Positions 1-6,996 of a DNA stretch of 12,171 nt are shown piece after piece. This DNA is from JBCBSP01 sp964561235 (GTDB lineage: Bacteria > Pseudomonadota > Alphaproteobacteria > Caulobacterales > Maricaulaceae), in NCBI GenBank assembly GCA_964561235.1, contig CAZLOV010000065.1:1-12171 (forward strand), in the 5' to 3' direction. Within the stretch, counting starts at the first letter, position 1; each line of letters starts with the position of its first letter. The notes beneath the pieces were generated by a model, which was not told the origin of the DNA, did not search any database, and worked only from the letters and a program-made list of their open reading frames with translations. The translations under genes and the position numbers were made by a program.

Positions 1-751
1 AACGCGCGCGTTCGAAGAGCGCCTGCGCGCCGATGGAGGTCGGCAGCGCACTGTCGCCAAGGGCGGCCGGGGCTTCGCCGACCCGTCGTTCGACGGCGTC
101 CGACAGGGACCAGAAGCCGCCGCCCAGCTCTGCGCTCTGCGCGTCGATGCGGCGGTCCAGCTCCGCGGAGGCGGCGTCGCCGAAGGCGTAAATGTGGAAA
201 ACGGGGTTTTCAATCCGGCCGGCTTCTGCGGACAGCTGCGAGCCTGAGATCACGATGTATCCGTCCGGGGTCGGCTCGCGCAGCCAGACCGGATCGTTGC
301 GCGTCGAGGCAAGTCCGCTGCGGCCTTCCAGCACGCGGTCGCGTTCCCGGTCGAAGGCGGCGTTGGCCGCTGCGCCGAGCGGATTGAGCGCACCCGCGCC
401 AAGCACGCCCAACGCGGCGGCGAGCAGAAGCGGCGGTCCCAGCATGCGCCAGGCCGAATAACCGGACGCGCGCATCACGATAAGCTCGCTGCGGCGATTG
501 AGCCGGAAGAAGGTCCATAACACGCCGAAAAGCACCATGAAGGGCAGTGTTTCCTGGACGATGAGCGGCGTTTTCAGCGTCGTTAGGTAAAAGACGTAGA
601 CAGCGGAGATATCCGCGCGCGTGGCGATGTCGCGTGATGTCTCGACAAAGTCGATGAGCAGGATGATGGCGATCAGCACGGCGGCTGCGCCGGCGACGCC
701 CAGCGCGGTTTGCTGCATGAGGTAGAGCCCCATCCGGCGCATCGCCCGCAT
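1..751 (-). CDS. lptG: LptG, LPS export ABC transporter permease (partial, C-terminus off the left edge)
   Basis: LptG is an inner-membrane subunit of LptB2FG, which extracts lipopolysaccharide from the outer leaflet of the inner membrane and feeds it to LptC. About 250 residues are visible. They start MRAMRRMGLYLMQQ and show a first membrane helix at about residues 17-36. A second hydrophobic segment at about 58-82 precedes the cytoplasmic coupling region FFRLNRRSELIVMRASGYS, which is typical of the YjgP/YjgQ (LptF/LptG) family. A third helix follows at about 103-123, then the start of the periplasmic domain. A full protein is about 360 residues, so roughly the last third lies outside the window. 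The start at 751 is supported by an AGGAG ribosome site 7 nt upstream; in-frame ATGs at 742 and 733 are less likely. The gene lies 10 nt downstream of lptF and is read from the same transcript. Family assignment is firm; LptG rather than LptF rests on sequence feel and position after lptF. Confidence 0.9.
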   Translation of the reverse strand, partial: MRAMRRMGLYLMQQTALGVAGAAAVLIAIILLIDFVETSRDIATRADISAVYVFYLTTLKTPLIVQETLPFMVLFGVLWTFFRLNRRSELIVMRASGYSAWRMLGPPLLLAAALGVLGAGALNPLGAAANAAFDRERDRVLEGRSGLASTRNDPVWLREPTPDGYIVISGSQLSAEAGRIENPVFHIYAFGDAASAELDRRIDAQSAELGGGFWSLSDAVERRVGEAPAALGDSALPTSIGAQALFERAR

Positions 752-758
752 CGAAGCG

Positions 759-763
759 CTCCT
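759..763 (-). promoter_or_regulatory. Ribosome binding site of lptG overlapping the lptF stop codon
   Basis: On the minus strand the sequence reads TAGGAG followed by 7 nt and the lptG ATG. The AGGAG Shine-Dalgarno motif shares bases with the lptF TAG stop (764-762). A ribosome finishing lptF therefore sits on the lptG initiation site, which suggests translational coupling of the two permease subunits. It also decides the lptG start at 751 over the later ATGs. Confidence 0.75.
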
Positions 764-1931
764 ATTCCGCTGCGCGCGCGGCTGCGAGACGCAGCACGGG
801 CGCGGGGTCGGAGGCGTTATCTCCGCCCGCCGGGTTGTCCGGGATCACCCGCCAGCGGCCGGGCCGCCAGAGCAGGATGATCGCGACCAGGCCGCCGCCG
901 ACCGGAATGGCGTACTGGACAAAGTTGAGCGCGGCGTCGTTGGCGGCGGCCGCCTGCGCGCCGAAGCCGGCCAGCCGCAGGCCGAGCGCTGCGCCGCCGG
1001 CGATCAGCACGGCGCGCCCGTAGCCGGTGCGGCGATGGTCGCCCGAGAAGAATGCGGCTGCTGCGATGAGCGCGAAGGTTATCGCATAAAGCGGCGAGGA
1101 AAGCCGGTAATGGCCTTCGGCGAAAAGCGCCTCCGCGTCGCGGGACCGCGCGATGTCGCCAGCCGTCGGCGACAGCAGCTCCGGCAGATACTTGTCGCTT
1201 TCCTTGAAGAAAAACACCGCCGTGGGATCAAGGAAGGCGGACAGCTCGAACTCGTAGCGCTCGAAGGTCAGGCTGGAGATCTCCCCGTCCGCGTCGAGCT
1301 GGGAGACCACGCCGTCCTCAAGCTGCATGACCGGGCCGCGCGACGCTTCCGAGATCAGCCCCTGGCGGGCCGCGTAGACGACCGCAAGCGGACCTTCTCC
1401 GTCCTGGATGAACACGTCGGTCATCACGCCCGCGTCGGATACGTCGCGCGCGAAGAAGGTCACGTCCCCGCCCAGCGCGGTGAACTCGCCCGGGCGCATG
1501 AAGCTCGCCGCCACATCCGTCCGGATGTCGTAGAGCGCGCGGCGCAATTCCCGGAAGGCGGCGGGCTGGACGAACAGGTTGACGGCGAGATTGATGAAGC
1601 AGGCGTAGATCGCCAGCCGCATGAAGGGCGAAAGCCGCTGCGCGCGGCTCATGCCCGCAGCCGCCCCGACGGTGAGTTCGCTGTCGTTCGTCAGCCGGTT
1701 GAAGGCGGCGATGCAGGCGATGAAGACCGCGATCGGCAGCAGAAGCGCGACCAGCTGCGGCACGGCGAGCATCGTGATGTAGATGAAAATCGCAGCCGTT
1801 TCGCCGCGCTCGGCGATCAGCCCGATATTGGACAGCGACTGCGTGAGCAGGGCGAGCGCCGCCAGCGCCGCAATCGCGGTCAGGAAGGGCCAGAGCGCCT
1901 GGCGGAACAGATAGCGCTGGAAAAGGTTCAT
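762..1931 (-). CDS. lptF: LptF, LPS export ABC transporter permease
   Basis: LptF is the partner of LptG in the LptB2FG lipopolysaccharide exporter of the inner membrane. The 389-residue product has the expected architecture. There are three N-terminal membrane segments (about 13-33, 48-75 and 104-125). Between the second and third lies the coupling-helix region NRLTNDSELTVGAAAGMS at about 78-95. A periplasmic domain of about 150 residues (130-280) follows, then three C-terminal helices (about 280-298, 306-325 and 334-354). The C-terminal tail of about 35 residues is Ala/Pro-rich and probably disordered. Length fits the family (about 365-400). The start at 1931 begins MNLFQRYLFRQ, a typical LptF opening; its Shine-Dalgarno is weak (AGG 4 nt upstream). 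It is the first gene of the lptF-lptG operon and is divergent from pepA across 173 bp. Confidence 0.94.
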   Translation of the reverse strand: MNLFQRYLFRQALWPFLTAIAALAALALLTQSLSNIGLIAERGETAAIFIYITMLAVPQLVALLLPIAVFIACIAAFNRLTNDSELTVGAAAGMSRAQRLSPFMRLAIYACFINLAVNLFVQPAAFRELRRALYDIRTDVAASFMRPGEFTALGGDVTFFARDVSDAGVMTDVFIQDGEGPLAVVYAARQGLISEASRGPVMQLEDGVVSQLDADGEISSLTFERYEFELSAFLDPTAVFFFKESDKYLPELLSPTAGDIARSRDAEALFAEGHYRLSSPLYAITFALIAAAAFFSGDHRRTGYGRAVLIAGGAALGLRLAGFGAQAAAANDAALNFVQYAIPVGGGLVAIILLWRPGRWRVIPDNPAGGDNASDPAPVLRLAAARAAE

Positions 1932-2104
1932 CCGGCCTGTATCTACGCGACCGCGCGATTCATCTGATCGTCACGCCTTCTAACCTGCGTTCCGATCGGA
2001 TACCACTCAATCCGCTGCAAGTTTCCACGCGTCCGCGCGCCAGCCCCCGCGCCTGCGGCCCTTGCGTTCCGGACGCGTTCCCGCCGATCGATCAGGAGCC
2101 TTCC
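1932..2104. promoter_or_regulatory. Divergent promoter region between lptF and pepA
   Basis: This 173-bp spacer must hold promoters for both lptF (leftward) and pepA (rightward), because the genes diverge. No consensus sigma-70 hexamer pair stands out on either strand. The leftward strand has only a TTGAGT without a convincing -10. Visible structure includes a perfect 10-bp palindrome TCCGATCGGA at 1991-2000 and a 9-base direct repeat TGCGTTCCG at 1986-1994 and 2063-2071. There is also one GATTC (CcrM-type GANTC) site at 1957-1961. A 10-bp palindrome can easily arise by chance in this base composition, so no operator is claimed. The pepA ribosome site AGGAG lies at 2094-2098. The assignment rests on gene geometry, not on recognised promoter boxes. 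Confidence 0.45.
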
Positions 2105-3583
2105 ATGGACATTCGTTTCGCCGCCGCCGCATCCGGTGACGCGATCGCCGCCCCGGTGTTTTCCGGCAAGACCTTCTCCGACGCCGCCAGCGCGCTGGAT
2201 GAAGCCGCCGGCGGCGCGCTGAGGCGCGCGCTCGACGCGGCGCGGTTCGAAGGCGACGCCGGAGACGTGCTGGAGATCGCCGCGCCCTCGGGCGTCGAGG
2301 CGACGCGCATCGTGCTGTTCGGACTGGGCGACAAGGCCAAGCTTGACGGCGGCGGTCTTGAACGCGCCGCCGCCGGGGTCGTCAAGGCGCTGCTGACGGG
2401 AGGAGCGAAGATCGTCTCGTTTCGCCTTCAGGGCCTGGGCGATGTCGAAGCGGCCTGCCGCGCCGGGCTCGGCGCGACGCTTGCCGCCTACCGGTTCGAC
2501 AAGTACCGCACCAAGATGCCCGAGGCGAAGAAGCCCAGCCTAACAGGCGTGGAGATCGTCCGCGGCGATGCGGACGCCTGCGCGCAGACATGGCGCGACT
2601 CTTGGGGGCCGGTTGCGGACGGCGTTGCGTTCGCGCGCGATCTCGTCAACGAACCCGCCAACATTCTGCATCCGGAAAGCTACGTCGAACGCATCAACGA
2701 ACTCGGCAAGCTCGGCCTGGAAATTGAAGTTCTGGGTGAAGCCGAGATGGAGGCGCTGGGCATGCATTCCCTGCTCGGCGTCGGCCGCGGCTCCGAGCGC
2801 GAAAGCAAGCTCGTGGTGATGAAGTGGAACGGCGGCAAGTCCGGCGACCAGCCCATCGCCTTTGTCGGCAAGGGCGTCTGCTTCGACACCGGGGGCATTT
2901 CGCTCAAGCCCGCTCAGGGCATGGAGGAGATGAAGGGCGACATGGGCGGCTCCGCCGCCGTCGTCGGCCTGATGCGCGCGCTCGCAGGACGCAAGGCGAA
3001 AGCCAACGTGATCGGCGTGGTCGGTCTTGTGGAGAACATGCCGGACGGCCGCGCCCAGCGGCCGGGCGATGTTGTAACCTCCATGTCCGGTCAGACGATC
3101 GAGGTGCTCAATACGGATGCGGAGGGCCGGCTCGTTCTCGCCGACGCCCTCTGGTATTGCCAGGACAAGTACAAGCCGCGCTTCATGATCGATCTCGCCA
3201 CGCTGACCGGGGCGATCCTGATCGCGCTTGGCCACGAGCATGCCGGCATCTTCTCCAATGACGACGAGCTCGCCGGGCGTCTTTCGAAGGCGGGCGAAGC
3301 CTCCGACGAGACCGTCTGGCGTTTCCCGCTCGGGGCGGCCTATGACAAGCAGATCGACAGCCCCGTGGCGGACATGAAGAATATCGGGGAGGGTCGTCTG
3401 GCCGGCTCGATCACCGCCGCCCAGTTCCTGCAGCGTTTCGTCAACGACACGCCGTGGGTTCACATCGACATCGCCGGCACCGGCATGTGGTCGGGCTCCA
3501 AGGATCCGCGCCAGCCCACCTTCGGGACGGGCTATGGCGTGCGCCTGCTCGACCGTCTGGTGCGCGATCATTACGAGGCGTAA
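2105..3583 (+). CDS. pepA: Leucyl aminopeptidase PepA (M17 family)
   Basis: A cytosolic hexameric di-metal aminopeptidase that removes N-terminal residues, especially leucine, from peptides during protein turnover. In some bacteria PepA also binds DNA. The 492-residue protein has the regulatory N-terminal M17 domain (about 1-160) and the catalytic C-terminal domain (about 170-490). The signature NTDAEGRL lies at 336-343. Expected metal ligands are all present: K256 and D261 in VGKGVCFDTGG, D279 in MKGDMGG, and D338 and E340. Catalytic K268 (ISLKP) and R342 are also present, so the enzyme should be active. The start at 2105 has AGGAG 6 nt upstream. The gene is divergent from lptF and is followed by holC after 66 bp, a pairing also known from gammaproteobacteria (pepA-holC). 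Confidence 0.96.
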   Translation: MDIRFAAAASGDAIAAPVFSGKTFSDAASALDEAAGGALRRALDAARFEGDAGDVLEIAAPSGVEATRIVLFGLGDKAKLDGGGLERAAAGVVKALLTGGAKIVSFRLQGLGDVEAACRAGLGATLAAYRFDKYRTKMPEAKKPSLTGVEIVRGDADACAQTWRDSWGPVADGVAFARDLVNEPANILHPESYVERINELGKLGLEIEVLGEAEMEALGMHSLLGVGRGSERESKLVVMKWNGGKSGDQPIAFVGKGVCFDTGGISLKPAQGMEEMKGDMGGSAAVVGLMRALAGRKAKANVIGVVGLVENMPDGRAQRPGDVVTSMSGQTIEVLNTDAEGRLVLADALWYCQDKYKPRFMIDLATLTGAILIALGHEHAGIFSNDDELAGRLSKAGEASDETVWRFPLGAAYDKQIDSPVADMKNIGEGRLAGSITAAQFLQRFVNDTPWVHIDIAGTGMWSGSKDPRQPTFGTGYGVRLLDRLVRDHYEA

Positions 3584-3607
3584 GCCGCGCCGCCCTGGAC
3601 GGCTGCG

Positions 3608-3641
3608 CGCCGCTCCGGGGCGGCGTCCGCATGCGGCGGAC
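3608..3641 (+). other. Tandem GC-rich hairpins between pepA and holC
   Basis: Two adjacent stem-loops fill the middle of the 66-bp spacer. The first pairs 3608-3614 with 3619-3625 around a CCGG loop (7 bp, one G-U pair). The second, GTCCGC-ATGCG-GCGGAC, pairs 3625-3630 with 3636-3641. They share base 3625, so they would compete or slide rather than both form fully. No T-tract follows, so this is not an intrinsic terminator. The second hairpin ends 8 nt before the holC ATG, where a Shine-Dalgarno would be expected and none is obvious. Transcript structure reducing holC translation is an inference. Confidence 0.35.
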
Positions 3642-3649
3642 CGCGATCG

Positions 3650-4099
3650 ATGAGCGAGGTCTGGTTCTACCATCTCGAACGCTCCGGTGCGGACGAGGTC
3701 CTGCCCGAATTGCTCGGCAAGGCGCTCGCCCGCGGCCTGCGCTCCCTCGTTGTCAGTCCTGAGGCGGAGCGCATCGCCTCGCTCGATGCGCTTCTCTGGA
3801 CGTTTCGCGACGACAGCTTTCTGCCGCATGGGCGGGACGATCATCCTCATGCGGCCGATCAGCCGATCCTTCTAAGCACCTCGGAAAGCACGGCGAACGC
3901 GCCGCAGCTTCTTTTCTGCCTTGACGGCGCGGAGCCCGAGCAGGCGTCGCGTTATGAGCGCACGCTGGTGCTTTTCGACGGCGGGTCGGAGGAAGCGGTT
4001 GCCAGGGCGCGCGCGCTGTGGCGGCGTGTGAAGGACGAGGGTGCCGACGCAAGCTACTGGCGTCAGGCGCCGGACGGCCGGTGGGAGAAAAAGGCATGA
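3650..4099 (+). CDS. holC: DNA polymerase III chi subunit HolC
   Basis: HolC (chi) pairs with psi (HolD) in the clamp-loader complex of gammaproteobacteria and contacts single-stranded-DNA-binding protein. In alphaproteobacteria HolD is usually not recognisable, so the exact partner here is unknown. The 149-residue protein matches the family in length (E. coli 147). It opens with the characteristic MSEVWFYHLERS strand and has the region ALLWTFRDDSFLPHGR at about 47-62. Later it shows the QPILLST and LFDGGSEEAVARARALWR blocks. The start at 3650 gives the canonical N-terminus but has no clear Shine-Dalgarno and is preceded by hairpins. It lies 66 bp after pepA on the same strand. Its stop overlaps the start of the next gene by ATGA, implying translational coupling. 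Confidence 0.93.
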   Translation: MSEVWFYHLERSGADEVLPELLGKALARGLRSLVVSPEAERIASLDALLWTFRDDSFLPHGRDDHPHAADQPILLSTSESTANAPQLLFCLDGAEPEQASRYERTLVLFDGGSEEAVARARALWRRVKDEGADASYWRQAPDGRWEKKA

Positions 4100-4440
4100 T
4101 GCGGATTATTGCGGGACTGGCTGCGGTCGTTGCGCTTTCGGCGTGCTCGAACCTTCCGGACGCGCCGTTCCGGGATGATCCCATCCCGCGGCCGGGCCTG
4201 AAGGAGGCGCCGCCGCCGCCGGAAGAGGAGTATCTCAACGAGGCCGGGACCGCCGCCTGCGCAGCGGAGGCCTATCAGGCGCTGCTCGGCCAGGCCGCCG
4301 CCGAGATCGACCGCGAAAGCCTGCCGCGTCCGCACCGCATCTTCAGCGACACCGACATGGTGACGATGGATTACCGCGCCGACCGGCTGAACATCGTCCA
4401 CGATCAGGACGGCGCGGTGATCCGGGTCTATTGCGGGTAG
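4096..4440 (+). CDS. Lipoprotein with peptidase inhibitor I78 domain
   Basis: A predicted envelope lipoprotein of 114 residues. The signal peptide MMRIIAGLAAVVALSAC ends in a lipobox LSAC, with the lipidated cysteine at 17 and Ser at +2. A proline-rich linker spans about 29-43 (PIPRPGLKEAPPPPEEE). The C-terminal part (about 50-114) has the I78 pattern: a Cys at 55 followed by A-Y-QALLG, the core RIFSDTDMVTMDYRADRLNI, and a terminal RVYCG. Fungal elastase inhibitor AFUEI, an I78 member, has a disulfide between a near-N-terminal and a near-C-terminal Cys; C55 and C113 would correspond. The likely role is inhibition of serine proteases at the membrane surface, which is inference from the family. 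The start at 4096 is chosen because it directly precedes the signal peptide, overlaps the holC stop as ATGA, and has GGGAG at 4083-4087; the ATG at 4099 is an alternative. Confidence 0.85.
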   Translation: MMRIIAGLAAVVALSACSNLPDAPFRDDPIPRPGLKEAPPPPEEEYLNEAGTAACAAEAYQALLGQAAAEIDRESLPRPHRIFSDTDMVTMDYRADRLNIVHDQDGAVIRVYCG

Positions 4441-4443
4441 GCT

Positions 4444-6006
4444 TCAGCCGCCGTCCGCCTGCACGCGCGCCTGTTCATAGGCCTCTTCGGCTTCCAGCCA
4501 GCTCATCTCGGCGGCTTCGATGAGCTCGGCGGCCTTGGCGCGTTTCTTGGTCAGCTCTGCAGCGAGCCCCGGGTCCTTCTCCCAGAGCCCGTCCACGGCG
4601 AGACCGCCGTCGATCTTTTCCAGCACGCCGCGCAGGCGTTCCGCCTCCTTTTCCCAGCGGGCGATCTCGGCCTTGAGCGGTTTGAGCTTCGCGCGCGCAT
4701 CGGCCGCCGCGCGGCGGCGCTCGGCCTTGACGTCGGCCTTCGCCTTGTCACGGCTGCGCCCGGCGTCCTCGCCCTTCAGCAGGAAACGCCGGTAATCCTC
4801 CATGTCTCCGTCATAAGGCGCAACGGCGCCGTTTGCGCACAGCCAGAGCCGGTCGGCGCAACTCTCGATGAGATGGCGGTCGTGGCTGATCAGGATGACC
4901 GCGCCCTCATAGGCGTTGATCGCCTCGACAAGGGCTTCCCGGCTGTCGACGTCGAGATGGTTGGTCGGCTCGTCCAGGATGAGCAGATGCGCGCCGTCGA
5001 AGCTGATGAGGTTCATCAGAAGCCGCGCGCGTTCGCCGCCGGAGAGGTCTCTCGCGGGCGTCTCGTGCCGGCTGACCGGCAGGCCGAAGCGCGCAAGCCG
5101 CGAGCGCCGTTCGGCCTCGGTGTTGTCCGGCATGCGTTCCAGCACGTGCTCATAGGGGGACATGTGCGGCGGCAGCGCGTCGATCTGGTGCTGGTTGAAA
5201 TGGGCGATGGAGAGCTTCTTGTGCATGCGCATCGCGCCGGCGGTAAGCTTGATCTCTCCGGTCAGCAGCTTGGCGAAGGTCGTCTTGCCGGCGCCGTTGC
5301 GGCCGAGCAGACCGATGCGGTCGTCGAGATCAAGCCGGAGGTTCATCCGCGACAGCACGGGTTTGTCGGCGGAATAGCCCGTCGCGCCGTCTTCGATGCG
5401 CACCAGAGGCGGCGACATCCGGCGTTCGGCGTAAGGCAGGATGAACGGCGCGACCGGATCCTCGACGGCGGTGGCGACCGGTTCCATCTTCTCCAGCCGC
5501 TTGACCCGGCTTTGCGCCTGACGCGCCTTGGACGCCTTCGCCTTGAAGCGGTCCACGAAGGCCTGCAGCCGGCGGCGCTCCTCGTCCTGCTTCTCCTTGA
5601 GCTTCATCTGCAGGCGCTGACGCTCGGCGAGCTGGCGCTGGAACTGGTCGTAGCCGCCTTCCCACACGGTGATCTTGCCGTCCTTGAGATGGGCGATCTG
5701 GTCGACGGCGGAGTTCAGCAGGTCCCGGTCATGGCTGATCAGCAGCACGGCGCCGGGAAACTTGCGCACATGCGTCTCCAGCCAGATCGCGCCCTCCAGA
5801 TCGAGATAGTTCGTCGGCTCGTCCAGCAGCAGAAGATCCGGATTGGCGAAGAGGGTGGCTGCGAGCGCCGCGCGCATGCGCCAGCCGCCCGAAAAATCCC
5901 CGCACGGACGCGCCTGGTCGGCGTTTGAAAAACCAAGACCGGACAGGATCGAGGCCGCGCGCGCCTCGGCGGAATGCGCGTCGATGTCGGCGAGCCGCGT
6001 CTGGAT
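4444..6006 (-). CDS. yheS: ABC-F family ATPase, YheS-like (partial, N-terminus lost in assembly gap)
   Basis: A cytosolic ABC-F protein without membrane segments; relatives bind the ribosomal E site and help translation of difficult sequences. About 520 residues are visible. The first ATPase domain keeps its signature SGGWRMR (nt 5892-5872) and Walker B LLLLDEPTNYLDL (from nt 5835), but its Walker A is in the gap. A highly charged interdomain linker follows (nt about 5625-5460). The second ATPase domain is complete, with Walker A GRNGAGKTT (nt 5304-5278), signature LSGGERARLL (nt 5046 on) and Walker B LLILDEPTNHLD. The C-terminus is a long Lys/Glu/Arg/Ala coiled coil (nt about 4785-4450) ending near SWLEAEEAYEQ, which resembles the E. 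coli YheS tail. Aligned from memory to YheS, roughly 105-110 residues are missing. It converges on the I78 gene with 3 bp between stops. The YheS subgroup is likely but not proven. Confidence 0.93.
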   Translation of the reverse strand: MQTRLADIDAHSAEARAASILSGLGFSNADQARPCGDFSGGWRMRAALAATLFANPDLLLLDEPTNYLDLEGAIWLETHVRKFPGAVLLISHDRDLLNSAVDQIAHLKDGKITVWEGGYDQFQRQLAERQRLQMKLKEKQDEERRRLQAFVDRFKAKASKARQAQSRVKRLEKMEPVATAVEDPVAPFILPYAERRMSPPLVRIEDGATGYSADKPVLSRMNLRLDLDDRIGLLGRNGAGKTTFAKLLTGEIKLTAGAMRMHKKLSIAHFNQHQIDALPPHMSPYEHVLERMPDNTEAERRSRLARFGLPVSRHETPARDLSGGERARLLMNLISFDGAHLLILDEPTNHLDVDSREALVEAINAYEGAVILISHDRHLIESCADRLWLCANGAVAPYDGDMEDYRRFLLKGEDAGRSRDKAKADVKAERRRAAADARAKLKPLKAEIARWEKEAERLRGVLEKIDGGLAVDGLWEKDPGLAAELTKKRAKAAELIEAAEMSWLEAEEAYEQARVQADGG

Positions 6007-6106
6007 NNNNNNNNNNNNNNNNNNNNNNNNNNNNNNNNNNNNNNNNNNNNNNNNNNNNNNNNNNNNNNNNNNNNNNNNNNNNNNNNNNNNNNNNNNNNNN
6101 NNNNNN
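6007..6106. other. Assembly gap, 100 N
   Basis: A run of exactly 100 unknown bases, the usual placeholder for a scaffold gap of unknown size. It removes the first part of the ABC-F gene (minus strand) and the first part of ndk (plus strand), together with whatever promoters lie between these divergent genes. The true missing length must exceed 100 bp, because the two lost gene ends alone need nearly 400 bp. Confidence 0.97.
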
Positions 6107-6476
6107 CATCACCGGCAAGATCAACGCCATGATCGAGGACGCCGGTCTTCGCATCATCGCGCAAAAGCGCGTCAAGCTCTCCCGCGAGCAGGCCGAGGGC
6201 TTCTACGCGGTCCACAAGGAGCGTCCGTTCTTCAACGATCTCGTCTCCTTCATGATCTCCGGTCCGGTCGTCGTCCAGGTGCTCGAAGGCGAGGATGCGA
6301 TCGCGAAATACCGTGAAGTGATGGGCGCGACGAACCCGGAGAACGCCGACGAGGGCACCATCCGCAAGACGTTCGCAGAATCCATCGAGGCGAACTCGGT
6401 CCACGGCTCCGACGCCCCGGAAACGGCGGCTGAGGAGATCAAGTTCTTCTTCACCGACGCTGAGATCGTCGGCTGA
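6107..6476 (+). CDS. ndk: Nucleoside diphosphate kinase Ndk (partial, N-terminus lost in assembly gap)
   Basis: Ndk transfers the gamma phosphate of ATP to nucleoside diphosphates through a phospho-histidine and balances the NTP and dNTP pools in the cytosol. The visible 122 residues begin ITGKINAMIEDAGLRI. They contain the family blocks SREQAEGFYAVHKERPFF, FMISGPVVVQVLEG, and MGATNPENADEGTIR. The active-site motif NSVHGSDAPE carries the phosphorylated histidine. A full protein is about 140 residues, so roughly 19 are missing, including the first strand that normally reads like ERTFSIIKPDA. The first complete codon in the window starts at 6108. The gene ends 31 nt before a strong intrinsic terminator. 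It diverges from the ABC-F gene if the two contigs flanking the gap are correctly joined. Confidence 0.97.
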
Positions 6477-6504
6477 TACGGCGCGCTGCGCCTTACAGAA
6501 CAGC

Positions 6505-6538
6505 AAACCCCGGCGGAGCGATCCGCCGGGGTTTTTTG
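6505..6538 (+). terminator. Intrinsic terminator after ndk, probably shared with arfB
   Basis: A 10-bp perfect GC-rich stem (6508-6517 with 6522-6531) closes a GCGA tetraloop of the stable GNRA type. Three further A-T pairs extend it, and it is followed by TTTTTT at 6532-6537. This is a classic rho-independent terminator for ndk. On the minus strand the same hairpin is followed only by TTTGCTG, so termination of the convergent arfB transcript is likely weaker. Confidence 0.93.
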
Positions 6539-6573
6539 TTTCAGCGTGCGCAACCGCGTGGACAGCGCTGCGG

Positions 6574-6993
6574 CTAGTCGTCTGTAGCGGGCTTCTTGCG
6601 CATCGCCTTGACCCCGGAACGGCGCTTGGCGGCTTCCTTGCTGCGGCGGACAGATGAGGCTGAGGGCCGCGTCTTGATCCGAGGCTTGGGTTTTTCCAGC
6701 GCCTTCAGGATCAGCGCCTTCAGGCGCTCGCGCGCGGCTTCCCGGTTGCGTTCGCGGGCGCGCTCCCGGTCGGCGGTGACGACAATGACGCCGTCCTTCG
6801 TCAGCCGCGTCCCGGCAAGCCGGGCGAGGCGGCGCTTGACCGCTTCGGGCAGCGCGGGATCCGAGGCGAGGTCGTAGCGCAGCTGGACGGCGGTCTCCGT
6901 CGTGTTGACGTGCTGTCCGCCCGGGCCGGAAGCGCGCGCATAGCGCTCCTCAAGGAAGCGCTCGTCGATGTGAAGCGTGTCGCTGATGCGCAT
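6574..6993 (-). CDS. arfB: ArfB, ribosome rescue peptidyl-tRNA hydrolase
   Basis: ArfB (YaeJ) enters stalled ribosomes lacking a stop codon and hydrolyses the peptidyl-tRNA, acting as a backup to trans-translation. The 139-residue protein has the catalytic GGQ motif at 25-27 within RASGPGGQHVN. The RF1/RF2-like fold spans about 1-100, including TKDGVIVVTADRERARERNREAA. A strongly basic C-terminal tail (about 100-139, many Lys and Arg, with VKAMRKK near the end) is the part that lies in the empty mRNA channel. Length equals the E. coli protein (140), and no release-factor codon-recognition domain is present. The gene lies 33 bp downstream of the M28 gene on the same strand, so it may share that transcript. 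A 6-bp hairpin rather than a clear Shine-Dalgarno precedes the ATG. It converges on ndk. Confidence 0.93.
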   Translation of the reverse strand: MRISDTLHIDERFLEERYARASGPGGQHVNTTETAVQLRYDLASDPALPEAVKRRLARLAGTRLTKDGVIVVTADRERARERNREAARERLKALILKALEKPKPRIKTRPSASSVRRSKEAAKRRSGVKAMRKKPATDD

Positions 6994-6996
6994 GGA

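Noticed and set aside
1035..1967. A 310-codon open frame on the plus strand opposite lptF
   Set aside because: Charged, Arg/Glu/His-rich composition typical of the antisense of a membrane protein gene; no domain, and lptF is well supported.
1991..2000. 10-bp palindrome TCCGATCGGA as a regulator operator
   Set aside because: Palindromes of this length are expected several times by chance in 12 kb, and no second copy or known motif supports it.
2540..3850. A 436-codon open frame on the minus strand opposite pepA and holC
   Set aside because: It is a mirror of the pepA reading frame in GC-rich DNA, with odd His/Arg/Gly-rich composition, no ribosome site and no recognisable domain. pepA on the other strand is certain.
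4018..4095. Earlier in-frame ATG at 4018 for the I78 lipoprotein gene
   Set aside because: It lies deep inside holC and would place 26 charged residues ahead of the signal peptide and lipobox; the ATG at 4096 fits far better.
4873..5928. A 351-codon open frame on the plus strand opposite the ABC-F gene
   Set aside because: Antisense of a certain ABC-F gene with all ATPase motifs; the composition and repeats such as many His-Val-Gln runs reflect the complementary strand.
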